NCBI GenBank assembly: GCA_017882555.1
Contig: JADGPH010000059.1
Coordinates: 1-8,369 of the forward strand
DNA length: 8,369 nt
Reading direction: 5' to 3'
Origin: Thermoleophilia bacterium
Lineage (GTDB): Bacteria > Actinomycetota > Thermoleophilia > Miltoncostaeales > Miltoncostaeaceae
Shown: one piece after another, positions 1 through 6,056 of the stretch
How positions within the stretch are numbered: position 1 is the stretch's first letter
Layout: each line of letters opens with the position of its first letter
Made by a program: the position numbers and the translations under genes
Notes under the pieces: model-generated
What the model was told of the DNA's origin: nothing
Database searches by the model: none
Seen by the model: only the letters and a program-made list of their open reading frames with translations

Positions 1-34
1 CGCGAGTGCCGTCCGGACCCGTCAGAATCACGCG

Positions 35-526
35 ATGCGCATCGGCCTTACCTCCGACACCCATATGCCGTGGCGAGTTCAACCGCTGCACGCAGCCCAT
101 CTCATTATCCACGCCGGTGACCATTGCGAGCTGGCATCACTTGAGGTCCTCACGGCGATCGGCCTTCCAGTTGTCACGATTCACGGCGAGGTCGACACTG
201 CCGTTGTGTGTGCGTCACTCCCGCGTGAAACCGAGGTCACCACGGGGAATACCCGCATCGCTGTGATCCACAATGCGAGTCCAGCCGCAGGCCACTCGAC
301 GCGCTTGCGAGAGCACTTCCCGTCAGCCGAGACCGTCGGCTTTGGACACAGTCACATCCCGTACATCGAAAGAGATGGCGACGGACTGCTGATCTTCACT
401 CCCGGTAGTCCCACCGATCGCCGACGACGACCGCTTTTCACGATGGCCGAACTCGTTCTCGAGCGGGGACGCCCACCCGGCGTCGAGATCATCGACCTCG
501 ACGCTCACATCAGACCAAACCTCTAG
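35..526 (+). CDS. YfcE/MJ0936-type metallophosphoesterase
   Basis: A 163-residue calcineurin-like phosphoesterase of the small single-domain family that includes YfcE, MJ0936 and YsnB; members hydrolyse phosphodiesters or phosphomonoesters with two metal ions. Metal-site motifs appear in order: D8-x-H10 (SDTH), G28-D29 (HAGDH), H79 (AVIH) and G104-H105-S106-H107 (GHSH), followed by the family-typical PGSPTDRRR segment at about 123-131. The motif that is normally GN-x-D reads G51-E52-V53-D54, so the usual metal-binding Asn is Glu. The ATG at 35 gives the family's typical N-terminus (MRIGLTSDTH), but no Shine-Dalgarno is seen. The same frame stays open to the window edge, so a longer start cannot be excluded. 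It lies 12 bases before rnz and is probably cotranscribed with it. The natural substrate cannot be told from sequence. Confidence 0.85.
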   Translation: MRIGLTSDTHMPWRVQPLHAAHLIIHAGDHCELASLEVLTAIGLPVVTIHGEVDTAVVCASLPRETEVTTGNTRIAVIHNASPAAGHSTRLREHFPSAETVGFGHSHIPYIERDGDGLLIFTPGSPTDRRRRPLFTMAELVLERGRPPGVEIIDLDAHIRPNL

Positions 527-538
527 GATCGCCCGGCC

Positions 539-1552
539 ATGGATCTCTGGATCACATTTCTCGGCACTGCCGCTTCAGTTCCGACCGCCGGGCGTGGAAC
601 TTCAGCCACGCTCGTCGTGCGCGGAGGCTCACGCGTGCTTGTCGATTGCGGTGAAGGCACGCAACGACAGTTCTTGCGTTCGGGCCTGGGGCTCGTCGAT
701 CTCGACGCGATTCTGTTGACGCATCTCCACGGTGATCACTACCTCGGTCTCCCGGGTCTTCTCAAGACCTACGGGTTACGCGGGCGCACGGACCCGCTCT
801 CACTCGTTGGCCCTCCCGGGCTTGGGGCGTTGTTGACGGGTCTGCAGATGGTGATCGGGCGTTTGTCGTTTCCCCTGGTGGTCCTCGAGGTCCAACCCGG
901 TCCGGTACTCGACCTCGACGGCGCTCGGTGGGAGGCGTTCGCCACCCAACATTCGATTCGCTCATTGGGATATGCACTCATCGAGAACGCACGACCAGGA
1001 ATGTTTGATCTCGCAGCCGCCACCGCGCTCGGTGTTCCCACAGGGCCGCTGTTTGGCCGTCTCCAACGCGGCGAGACAATCCACCTCGATGGGGGAGCGG
1101 TCTCGCCGGACCAGGTACTCGGCACGGCACGAGCGGGCAGGCGTGTCGTGATCACCGGTGACACCGAGCCATGTGACGGGACCCGCGAGGCGGCGCGCGG
1201 CGCAGATCTGCTCGTCCATGAGGCCACCTTCCTCGATGAAGACCGGGCAAGGGCGCGGGAAACCCGCCACTCCACCGCACGTGAAGCAGCCGATGTTGCC
1301 CTCGCGGCCGATGTGCGGCTGTTGGCCTTGACCCATCTGTCGAGTCGCTTTCTTCCACGAGAAGTTCGCAAAGAGGCCGAATCGCAGTTTGCCCCCACGA
1401 TCGTCCCACGAGATTTCGACCAGGTCGAGATCCCGTTTGCCGAACGCGGTGAGCCCATTCTTCACCCCGGTGGCGCTACACGTAAGCCGGTTGAGCCGAG
1501 GTCCCCGACGGCCACGGGCCCTGGTACAGTCTCCGAAGCACCCGACCTTTAA
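539..1552 (+). CDS. rnz: Ribonuclease Z (tRNA 3' processing endonuclease)
   Basis: A 337-residue metallo-beta-lactamase-fold endonuclease of the short bacterial tRNase Z class, which cuts 3' trailers from tRNA precursors in the cytoplasm using two zinc ions. Visible signatures are the N-terminal FLGTAASVPTAGRG, the zinc motif T61-H62-L63-H64-G65-D66-H67, H138 in QHSIRSLGY, the GVPTGPLFGRLQRGE block (165-179), D208 in TGDTEP, HEATF (227-231), H244 in RHST, and H266 in THLSSRF. The catalytic core ends near residue 300 (QVEIPF). The remaining ~37 residues are a Pro/Thr/Gly-rich tail beyond the ~305-residue length of well-known bacterial homologues, and this DNA also carries the pyr promoter candidate and the start of the PyrR hairpin. 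An AGGA sits 10 bases before the ATG. The TAA stop at 1550-1552 lies inside the PyrR hairpin. Confidence 0.95.
   Translation: MDLWITFLGTAASVPTAGRGTSATLVVRGGSRVLVDCGEGTQRQFLRSGLGLVDLDAILLTHLHGDHYLGLPGLLKTYGLRGRTDPLSLVGPPGLGALLTGLQMVIGRLSFPLVVLEVQPGPVLDLDGARWEAFATQHSIRSLGYALIENARPGMFDLAAATALGVPTGPLFGRLQRGETIHLDGGAVSPDQVLGTARAGRRVVITGDTEPCDGTREAARGADLLVHEATFLDEDRARARETRHSTAREAADVALAADVRLLALTHLSSRFLPREVRKEAESQFAPTIVPRDFDQVEIPFAERGEPILHPGGATRKPVEPRSPTATGPGTVSEAPDL
1522..1530 (+). promoter_or_regulatory. Candidate pyr operon promoter (extended -10)
   Basis: TGGTACAGT fits the extended -10 form TGn-TAnnnT, and lies within the last codons of rnz. No convincing -35 hexamer lies 16-19 bases upstream; TTGAGC at 1491-1496 is 28 bases away, too far. 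Transcription would start around 1536-1538, only a few bases before the base of the PyrR hairpin, which is the main reason to favour it. It rests on a short motif only and is unproven. Confidence 0.45.
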
Positions 1553-1582
1553 GCCCGGCCCAGAGAGGCCGGAAAGGAGCGG
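1542..1582 (+). promoter_or_regulatory. PyrR-binding RNA hairpin that sequesters an SD
   Basis: The RNA can fold as an upper stem CCGGCC (1555-1560) with GGCCGG (1567-1572) closing the hexaloop CAGAGA (1561-1566). Below it, CCUUU (1546-1550) pairs with AAAGG (1573-1577), and CCG (1542-1544) with CGG (1580-1582). A purine-rich AAGC bulge (1551-1554) separates upper and lower stems on the 5' side. The CCAGAGAGGCC core is very close to the conserved CCAGAGAGGCU core of Bacillus PyrR binding loops. The lower stem pairs most of the AAAGGAG Shine-Dalgarno of the leader ORF, and no terminator with a U-run follows. This implies PyrR represses translation, as reported for Mycobacterium smegmatis pyr genes, rather than attenuating transcription as in Bacillus. 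The pairing is exact in the sequence; PyrR binding is inferred from the motif and from pyrR lying immediately downstream. Confidence 0.87.
1573..1579 (+). promoter_or_regulatory. Shine-Dalgarno of the leader ORF
   Basis: AAAGGAG is the strongest SD in the leader and sits 6 bases before the ATG at 1586, whereas the pyrR GTG at 1627 is far outside its range and has no SD nearby. Five of its seven bases pair in the lower stem of the PyrR hairpin, so the site should be open only when that hairpin is not held closed. Confidence 0.8.
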
Positions 1583-1585
1583 CAC

Positions 1586-1630
1586 ATGCACGCGATCTGC
1601 GCCCAAACACCACTGTTTCGGGCACCGTGA
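1586..1630 (+). CDS. 14-residue pyr leader peptide
   Basis: A 14-codon ORF encoding MHAICAQTPLFRAP, in a different frame from both rnz and pyrR. It has an excellent SD (AAAGGAG, 6-base spacing) that is built into the PyrR hairpin. Its TGA stop (1628-1630) overlaps the pyrR GTG (1627-1629) in a GTGA junction, the classic arrangement for translational coupling. The peptide sequence itself shows no recognised motif and no run of regulatory codons, so the act of translating it probably matters more than its product. The likely role is to deliver ribosomes to pyrR and to unfold the RNA hairpin at 1601-1623. The ORF, SD and overlap are seen directly; translation and coupling are inferred. Confidence 0.7.
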   Translation: MHAICAQTPLFRAP

Positions 1631-1646
1631 CCGGTGCCACGGTCAC
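1601..1646 (+). promoter_or_regulatory. Alternative hairpins around the pyrR start codon
   Basis: Three inverted repeats share this stretch. GCCCAAAC (1601-1608) pairs with GUUU-C-GGGC (1615-1623), giving 8 bp with one bulged C. GGCACC (1621-1626) pairs perfectly with GGUGCC (1633-1638), placing the GTG start in a hexaloop. GUGACC (1627-1632) pairs with GGUCAC (1641-1646), burying the start codon in a stem. The first two compete for 1621-1623, and the last two overlap each other. Any of them would hinder direct initiation at pyrR unless ribosomes arrive from the leader ORF. Chance inverted repeats are common in GC-rich DNA, so function is uncertain. Confidence 0.45.
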
Positions 1647-2175
1647 CCGCTTGGTTGATGCAGACCAGTTGCGCCGGACCGTTGCCCGCATGGCCCACGA
1701 GATTCTCGAGCGTCATGCCGATCCAAGCACGATCGCACTGGTTGGGATTCGCACACGGGGCGTCCCACTGGCATCCCGCTTGGCCAGTCTGATCGCGGAT
1801 TTCTCGGGGATACTCCCCGACCTCGGAAGCGTCGACATCGCGCTCTACCGCGACGATGTGGCCGCCGGCACCTTTCCGGTTGTCGGTGAGACCCACTTGC
1901 CCTTCACCGTGTCGGAGCGCACTGTCGTCCTCGTCGACGACGTCCTCTACACCGGGCGCACCATTCGCGCAGCCATCGATGCCGTCTTCGACTACGGACG
2001 CCCACCCTTCCTCCAGCTTGCCGTCCTCGTCGACCGCGGCCACCGGGAACTGCCGATCCGCCCCGACTTCGTCGGTCGCAACCTTCCGACCGCCACGTCT
2101 GATCGGGTGCGCGTCCGGCTGACCGAAACCGACGGCACCGACGAAATCCTGCTGATCACCAAGGAGCGCACATGA
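1627..2175 (+). CDS. pyrR: Bifunctional pyr operon regulator / uracil phosphoribosyltransferase PyrR
   Basis: A 182-residue PyrR of normal family length. PyrR binds pyr leader RNA when loaded with UMP or UTP, and many members also convert uracil plus PRPP to UMP. The PRPP loop is intact at residues 100-112 (VVLVDDVLYTGRT). Other family blocks are GIRTRG (40-45), LYRDD (73-77) and LVDRGHRELPIRPDFVGRNLPT (134-155, read as adjoining blocks). The GTG at 1627 is chosen because the protein then begins with the usual short lead-in before VDADQLRRTVARMAHEILER; the next Met, residue 22, would delete a conserved helix. There is no SD, and the start overlaps the stop of the leader ORF. The hairpin just upstream is its likely target, so PyrR would control its own synthesis. 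It overlaps pyrB by 4 bases. Confidence 0.96.
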   Translation: MTGATVTRLVDADQLRRTVARMAHEILERHADPSTIALVGIRTRGVPLASRLASLIADFSGILPDLGSVDIALYRDDVAAGTFPVVGETHLPFTVSERTVVLVDDVLYTGRTIRAAIDAVFDYGRPPFLQLAVLVDRGHRELPIRPDFVGRNLPTATSDRVRVRLTETDGTDEILLITKERT

Positions 2176-3128
2176 GTTCGCGACGTTCGCTGATTGCGAT
2201 CGGCGATCTCTCCCGCGATGAGATCACCCGCCTGCTGGATCTCGGCGAGCGCTTTGCCGAGGTCATGAGCCGGGATGTCAAGAAGGTTCCGACCCTACGC
2301 GGGCGCACTGTGATCAACCTGTTCTTCGAGGCTTCGACCCGCACCGCGACCAGCTTTGAGCTCGCGGGCAAGCGCTTGTCGGCAGACGTCATCAACGTCA
2401 AGGCGTCCGGGTCTTCGGTCGAAAAAGGGGAGTCCCTCAAGGACACGGTCTTGACCCTTGCCGCCTATCAGCCCGATGTCCTTGTGATCCGACATGCTGC
2501 TGCCGGCGCGGTCGCTGCCGCGGCACGCTACACCGACGCGGCCGTCGTGAATGCTGGCGACGGCAAGCACGAACACCCCACGCAAGCCCTTCTCGACCTG
2601 TACACGATGCGCAAGGCCATCGGTCGCCTCGAGGGCCTGCACGTCGCCTACGTGGGTGATGTGCTGCATTCCCGCGTGGCCCGCTCGGGCGCCATCGCGC
2701 TCCAAACCATGGGTGCCACGGTGAGCTTCATCGCCCCGCCGACGCTCCTTCCGCGTGGCGCCGCCGAAGGACTGGGGGTCCATACGTCGCACGACATCGC
2801 CGACATCGCCGACGCCGATGTCGTCTACGCATTGCGGATGCAACATGAGCGGATGGGGAAGGGTGGCTTTGTGCCATCCCTGCGCGAATACGCCACCCAG
2901 TACGGTATCGGCCACCATCGGTTGCGCCCCGGCCAAAGGGTGATGCACGCCGGACCGATGAATCGCGGCGTCGAAATCACGGACCAACTTGCCGATGACC
3001 CGACTGCGCTGGTGACGGCGCAGGTCGAGGGTGGAATGGTGGTGCGCATGGCCGTGCTGTACGACTTGCTCTCGGATCCCCAGGCAGTCCGCGCCACCGA
3101 CGCCGTTACCGAGATGATGGCCGCATGA
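2172..3128 (+). CDS. pyrB: Aspartate carbamoyltransferase, catalytic chain
   Basis: A 318-residue catalytic chain that transfers the carbamoyl group of carbamoyl phosphate to L-aspartate, giving N-carbamoyl-L-aspartate, the first committed pyrimidine step. The carbamoyl-phosphate loop S55-T56-R57-T58 is in FFEASTRTATSFE. The second-subunit loop appears as SSVEKGESLKDT (81-92), followed by R107 (VIRH), H135-P136-T137-Q138 (HEHPTQALLD) and LRMQHERM (221-228). The HPxP loop near the C-terminus reads H259-A260-G261-P262-MNRGVEI, so the first Pro is replaced by Ala while the second Pro is kept. No regulatory pyrI is present in the window, and control is more likely through PyrR. The start has a strong AAGGAG SD (2161-2166) five bases upstream, and an ATGA overlap with pyrR. 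It also overlaps pyrC by ATGA. Confidence 0.97.
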   Translation: MSSRRSLIAIGDLSRDEITRLLDLGERFAEVMSRDVKKVPTLRGRTVINLFFEASTRTATSFELAGKRLSADVINVKASGSSVEKGESLKDTVLTLAAYQPDVLVIRHAAAGAVAAAARYTDAAVVNAGDGKHEHPTQALLDLYTMRKAIGRLEGLHVAYVGDVLHSRVARSGAIALQTMGATVSFIAPPTLLPRGAAEGLGVHTSHDIADIADADVVYALRMQHERMGKGGFVPSLREYATQYGIGHHRLRPGQRVMHAGPMNRGVEITDQLADDPTALVTAQVEGGMVVRMAVLYDLLSDPQAVRATDAVTEMMAA

Positions 3129-4429
3129 ACCGCGACAAGGTCCTCGTGCAGCGGCCGGGCCCGCGTGCATCGCTGGTGGTCCGCAATGCCCGGCTGCTCG
3201 ACCCGGCCAGTGGGATCGATATCACGGACGACATCGTGATTCGCGATGGCTACATCGGCGGCGATCCGACCGGGCTTGAAGAGATCGATGGCACCGGCCT
3301 GCTTGTGGTGCCAGGGTTCGTCGACCCACACGTGCACCTTCGCACCCCGGGCCGTGAAGACACCGAGGACATCGGGTCGGGCTCACGGGCGGCGGCAGCG
3401 GGCGGTTATGTCGCCATCGCCGCGATGCCGAATACGGATCCGCCCGTTGATGACGCGCAGGACCTCGTGCGACTGCGCGAACTCGCGGCGCGCGACGCCG
3501 TGATCGGCGTCGGCTTTATCTGCGCGATCACCAAGGGCCAGCAGGGATCAGAGCTCACCGAGGCTGCCGAGCTCGCCGAACTTGGGGCCGCCGCCCTTTC
3601 CGACGACGGCCACCCGGTCAGTAACGCCGCGGTGTTTCGCAGAGCACTTCAGTACCAGCACCTGGCAAAGCTCCCACTGGCGCTCCATGAGGAAGACATA
3701 GATCTCTCCGCCGGTGGGGCCATGCATGAGGGCGCGGTGTCGGCACGACTGGGCGTCGGCGGAATCCCTGCGGTCTCCGAGAGCGTCGCGGTCGCACGCG
3801 ATATCGCTCTCGCGAGCTACGAGGACGCCCGGATTCACATCTGCCACGTGTCCGCCCGCCAGACCGTCGACGAGGTGCGTCTCGGCAAGGCCCGAGGCGT
3901 GCATGTGACCGCTGAGGTCAGCCCGCACCACCTGCTGTTGGTCGATGAAGACTGCGAGAGTCTCGATCCGGCGACGCGCAAGATGAACCCACCGTTGCGC
4001 AGCACGGCCGACCGCGACGCGCTCTTGGCGGCCCTGATTGACGGCACGATCGATTGCATCGCGACCGATCACGCCCCCCACGGTGCCAGCGAGAAGGAGT
4101 TGCCGTTCGAGGAGGCCCCATTTGGTGTGACGGGCCTCGAGACCGCTTTCGCATCCCTGTACACGCATCTGGTCCTCCGGGGGAAGTTGCCGCTGGAGAT
4201 TCTGGTGCAACGCATGACCGCCGACGCGGCACGCGTGCTCGAGCTTCCGGTGCCCACGCTCACCGAGGGCGCAGTCGCCAACCTCGCGGTCATTGACCCG
4301 ACGGCGAAGTGGGTTGTCGGCGCAGACGGGTTCCAGAGCAAGTCGCGCAACTCGGCCTTTTTGGATGCCAAGCTCGTTGGAGAGGTCCAACTCACGATTG
4401 CCGGAGGACAAATCGCATGGCGGCGCTAA
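3125..4429 (+). CDS. pyrC: Dihydroorotase (type I, PyrC)
   Basis: A 434-residue amidohydrolase-superfamily enzyme that reversibly cyclises N-carbamoyl-L-aspartate to L-dihydroorotate. Metal and substrate residues are in place: H69-x-H71 with R73 (DPHVHLRTPG), the metal-bridging S159-D160-D161-G162, H188 (ALHEED), H241 (CHVSA), KMNPPLR (286-292), and the catalytic T314-D315-H316-A317-P318-H319. Length and the SDDG signature fit the type I enzymes of Gram-positive and actinobacterial pyr operons, in which dihydroorotase often works beside PyrB. The type I class may associate with aspartate carbamoyltransferase, as described in Aquifex; nothing here shows this directly. The start overlaps the pyrB stop (ATGA) and has only a weak SD, so coupled initiation is likely. 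Its 3' end overlaps the following hydrolase by 13 bases. Confidence 0.97.
   Translation: MNRDKVLVQRPGPRASLVVRNARLLDPASGIDITDDIVIRDGYIGGDPTGLEEIDGTGLLVVPGFVDPHVHLRTPGREDTEDIGSGSRAAAAGGYVAIAAMPNTDPPVDDAQDLVRLRELAARDAVIGVGFICAITKGQQGSELTEAAELAELGAAALSDDGHPVSNAAVFRRALQYQHLAKLPLALHEEDIDLSAGGAMHEGAVSARLGVGGIPAVSESVAVARDIALASYEDARIHICHVSARQTVDEVRLGKARGVHVTAEVSPHHLLLVDEDCESLDPATRKMNPPLRSTADRDALLAALIDGTIDCIATDHAPHGASEKELPFEEAPFGVTGLETAFASLYTHLVLRGKLPLEILVQRMTADAARVLELPVPTLTEGAVANLAVIDPTAKWVVGADGFQSKSRNSAFLDAKLVGEVQLTIAGGQIAWRR
4403..4408 (+). promoter_or_regulatory. Shine-Dalgarno setting the hydrolase start
   Basis: GGAGGA lies inside the pyrC 3' end, 8 bases before the ATG at 4417. It favours 4417 over the in-frame ATG at 4309, which would add 36 Arg-rich residues read from the antisense-like frame of pyrC and would overlap pyrC by 121 bases. 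Confidence 0.8.
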
Positions 4430-4989
4430 CCGGCAGACACCCAGGACTCCTTGCGGCCGACGATGTCGGTTTGCTTGTGGTGGACCTCCAGGACGGATTC
4501 CGACCGGTGATCGACGATTTCGAGGACATCGTGCGGAACTGCCGGATTCTCGTTGAAGGCTTCGGCATCCTCGGTGCGCCGGTGATCGTCAGTGAGCAAT
4601 ACCCCAAGGGGCTCGGTCACACCGTGGCCGAAGTGGCCTCAGCCCTGCCCGCGGGCACACCAGTGGTCGAGAAGCTGCGGTTCTCGGTCGTCGGGGTCGA
4701 CGACCTGGACACCGCGATCACCGCGAGCGGTCGCACGCGATGGGTGGTCTGCGGAATCGAGGCCCATGTATGCGTCAACCAAAGCGCCCACGACCTCATC
4801 GCCCATGGGCATGATGTGACGCTTGCGAGCGACGCCATCGGCTCGCGCACGCCGGCGAACCGACAGATCGGGATCGAAAAGTGTCACCGGGCCGGTGCGG
4901 TCGTCTCGAGTACCGAGACCGTGCTCTTCGAAATGCTGGAGCACGCGGGCTCAGATCAGTTCAAAGCGATCAGCAAGCTGGTCCGCTAG
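4417..4989 (+). CDS. Isochorismatase-fold cysteine hydrolase (ISOC1/ISOC2-like)
   Basis: A 190-residue cysteine hydrolase of the isochorismatase/nicotinamidase superfamily. The triad is complete: D23 (LLVVDLQDGF), K86 (VVEKLRFS) and C119 (GIEAHVCVNQSA), with the cis-peptide segment G113-I114-E115. SEQYPKGLGHTV (59-70) and the C-terminal QFKAISKLVR resemble the ISOC1/ISOC2-type subgroup (similarity recalled, not searched), whose substrates are largely unknown. Superfamily relatives cleave amides, for example nicotinamide or the pyrimidine-breakdown product ureidoacrylate (RutB). No signal peptide is evident, so it is probably cytosolic. It overlaps pyrC by 13 bases and its TAG stop overlaps the carA GTG, so it is built into the pyr operon in the place taken by a membrane protein in Mycobacterium. 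A role in handling a damaged or ring-opened pyrimidine intermediate is only a hypothesis. Confidence 0.9.
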   Translation: MAALTGRHPGLLAADDVGLLVVDLQDGFRPVIDDFEDIVRNCRILVEGFGILGAPVIVSEQYPKGLGHTVAEVASALPAGTPVVEKLRFSVVGVDDLDTAITASGRTRWVVCGIEAHVCVNQSAHDLIAHGHDVTLASDAIGSRTPANRQIGIEKCHRAGAVVSSTETVLFEMLEHAGSDQFKAISKLVR

Positions 4990-6056
4990 TGGCGAACCCC
5001 ACGGCGTGGATCGTGACCGAAGACGGCTTGGTGCTCAATGGCCGATCGGTTGGTGCCCCGGGGACCGCTCTTGGTGAAATGGTTTTCACCACCGGCATGA
5101 CCGGATACCAAGAAGCAGTGACCGACCCGTCCTACCACTGCCAGATCCTCACGTTCGCCGCGCCGATGATCGGCAACTACGGGACCGGGCCGCGCGCCAT
5201 GGAAAGCGATCAGCCGTGGCCACCGGCGGTGTTGATGGCCCGCGCCGGCAACACGGCCGGCTCCGCGGGTCCGGTCGGGTGGTGCGAGTGGCTGACGGCC
5301 AACGGCGTCGTTGCGCTCGAGAACGTCGACACGCGGCGCATGGTCCGCCATTTGCGCGACCGCGGTGCCATGCGGGGGGGCGTGAGCACCGAACTCGGCC
5401 CGGACGAGCTTCATGCGCGGGTGCTCACACACCCGAGTCTGGATGGCCGCGATCTCACCCCCGAAGTGGCAGGCCCGGCGCGCCATGTCGGAACACACGG
5501 TCCGCGGGTCGTCGCAATCGACTGCGGCATCAAGCAATCAATCGTTGGCGGGCTCGTGGCGGCGGGCTGCCAGTTGGACATCGTCCCCTCGGGAGTGACC
5601 GCGCAAGCCGTCCGCGACCTCGGACCCGACGCGGTCTTCTTGTCCAACGGGCCCGGCGACCCCGCCGCGGTGACCTCGGTGATCGAGACGGTGCGGCAGA
5701 TTCTCGGGGAGATCCCGGTCTTCGGGATCTGTCTCGGTCACCAGATGCTCGCCCGGGCCGTCGGACTTCGTACCGAGAAGCTGCCCTTCGGCCACCGTGG
5801 CGCCAATCACCCCGTGCGCCGCGCGGCCGACGACCGCGTTGAGGTTACCGTGCAGAACCACGGGTATGCCGTCATCGGCGACCGGCTGCCCGATGGCGTC
5901 GAGATCACCCACACAAGCCTGTTCGATGGCTCGGTCGAGGGCGTGGCGATCCCCGAGCTGCAGGCATTCTCGGTGCAGTACCACCCAGAGGCGAGCCCGG
6001 GCCCGCATGACGCACGGTACCTGTTCGCTCGCTTTGTGGAGGGCATTGCCCGCTGA
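4989..6056 (+). CDS. carA: Carbamoyl-phosphate synthase small chain (glutaminase)
   Basis: A 355-residue glutamine amidotransferase subunit that hydrolyses glutamine and channels ammonia to CarB. The N-terminal CarA domain shows LGEMVFTTGMTGYQE (28-42), the TDPSY and GNYG blocks, and NVDTRRMVRHLRDRGAMRG (112-130). The class I glutaminase domain follows from about residue 172 (PRVVAIDCGIKQSI), with FLSNGPGDP (217-225), nucleophile C248 in FGICLGHQ, QNHGY (289-293), and H332/E334 in QYHPEASPGPHD. The GTG at 4989 is preferred because it overlaps the preceding stop (TAGTG) and gives the usual N-terminus; an upstream in-frame ATG at 4881 would add 36 unrelated residues. No clear SD is seen, so initiation probably depends on ribosomes finishing the hydrolase gene. 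The product also feeds arginine synthesis. Confidence 0.96.
   Translation: MANPTAWIVTEDGLVLNGRSVGAPGTALGEMVFTTGMTGYQEAVTDPSYHCQILTFAAPMIGNYGTGPRAMESDQPWPPAVLMARAGNTAGSAGPVGWCEWLTANGVVALENVDTRRMVRHLRDRGAMRGGVSTELGPDELHARVLTHPSLDGRDLTPEVAGPARHVGTHGPRVVAIDCGIKQSIVGGLVAAGCQLDIVPSGVTAQAVRDLGPDAVFLSNGPGDPAAVTSVIETVRQILGEIPVFGICLGHQMLARAVGLRTEKLPFGHRGANHPVRRAADDRVEVTVQNHGYAVIGDRLPDGVEITHTSLFDGSVEGVAIPELQAFSVQYHPEASPGPHDARYLFARFVEGIAR

Noticed and set aside
1491..1496. TTGAGC as the -35 box of the pyr promoter
   Set aside because: It is 28 bases from the candidate -10, well outside the usual 16-19 base spacer.
1555..1618. Transcription attenuator of the Bacillus type
   Set aside because: Hairpins are present but none is followed by a U-run; the only T-rich stretch is GTTT inside a stem, so no intrinsic terminator can be supported.
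2798..2824. Short tandem repeat encoding DIADIADAD in pyrB
   Set aside because: It lies within a normal region of PyrB and is too short and imperfect to suggest anything beyond chance codon repetition.
2295..3170. 291-codon open frame on the minus strand
   Set aside because: It is antisense to pyrB and the start of pyrC, has His/Gly/Arg-rich composition typical of a shadow frame, and has no recognised motif.
4309..4416. 36-residue N-terminal extension of the hydrolase from the ATG at 4309
   Set aside because: The extension is Arg-rich, unrelated to the family, and overlaps pyrC; the ATG at 4417 has a GGAGGA at correct spacing and gives the normal N-terminus.
4881..4988. 36-residue N-terminal extension of CarA from the ATG at 4881
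   Set aside because: It is out of frame within the hydrolase gene and gives a non-homologous basic leader, whereas the GTG at 4989 gives the expected CarA N-terminus and a TAGTG junction.
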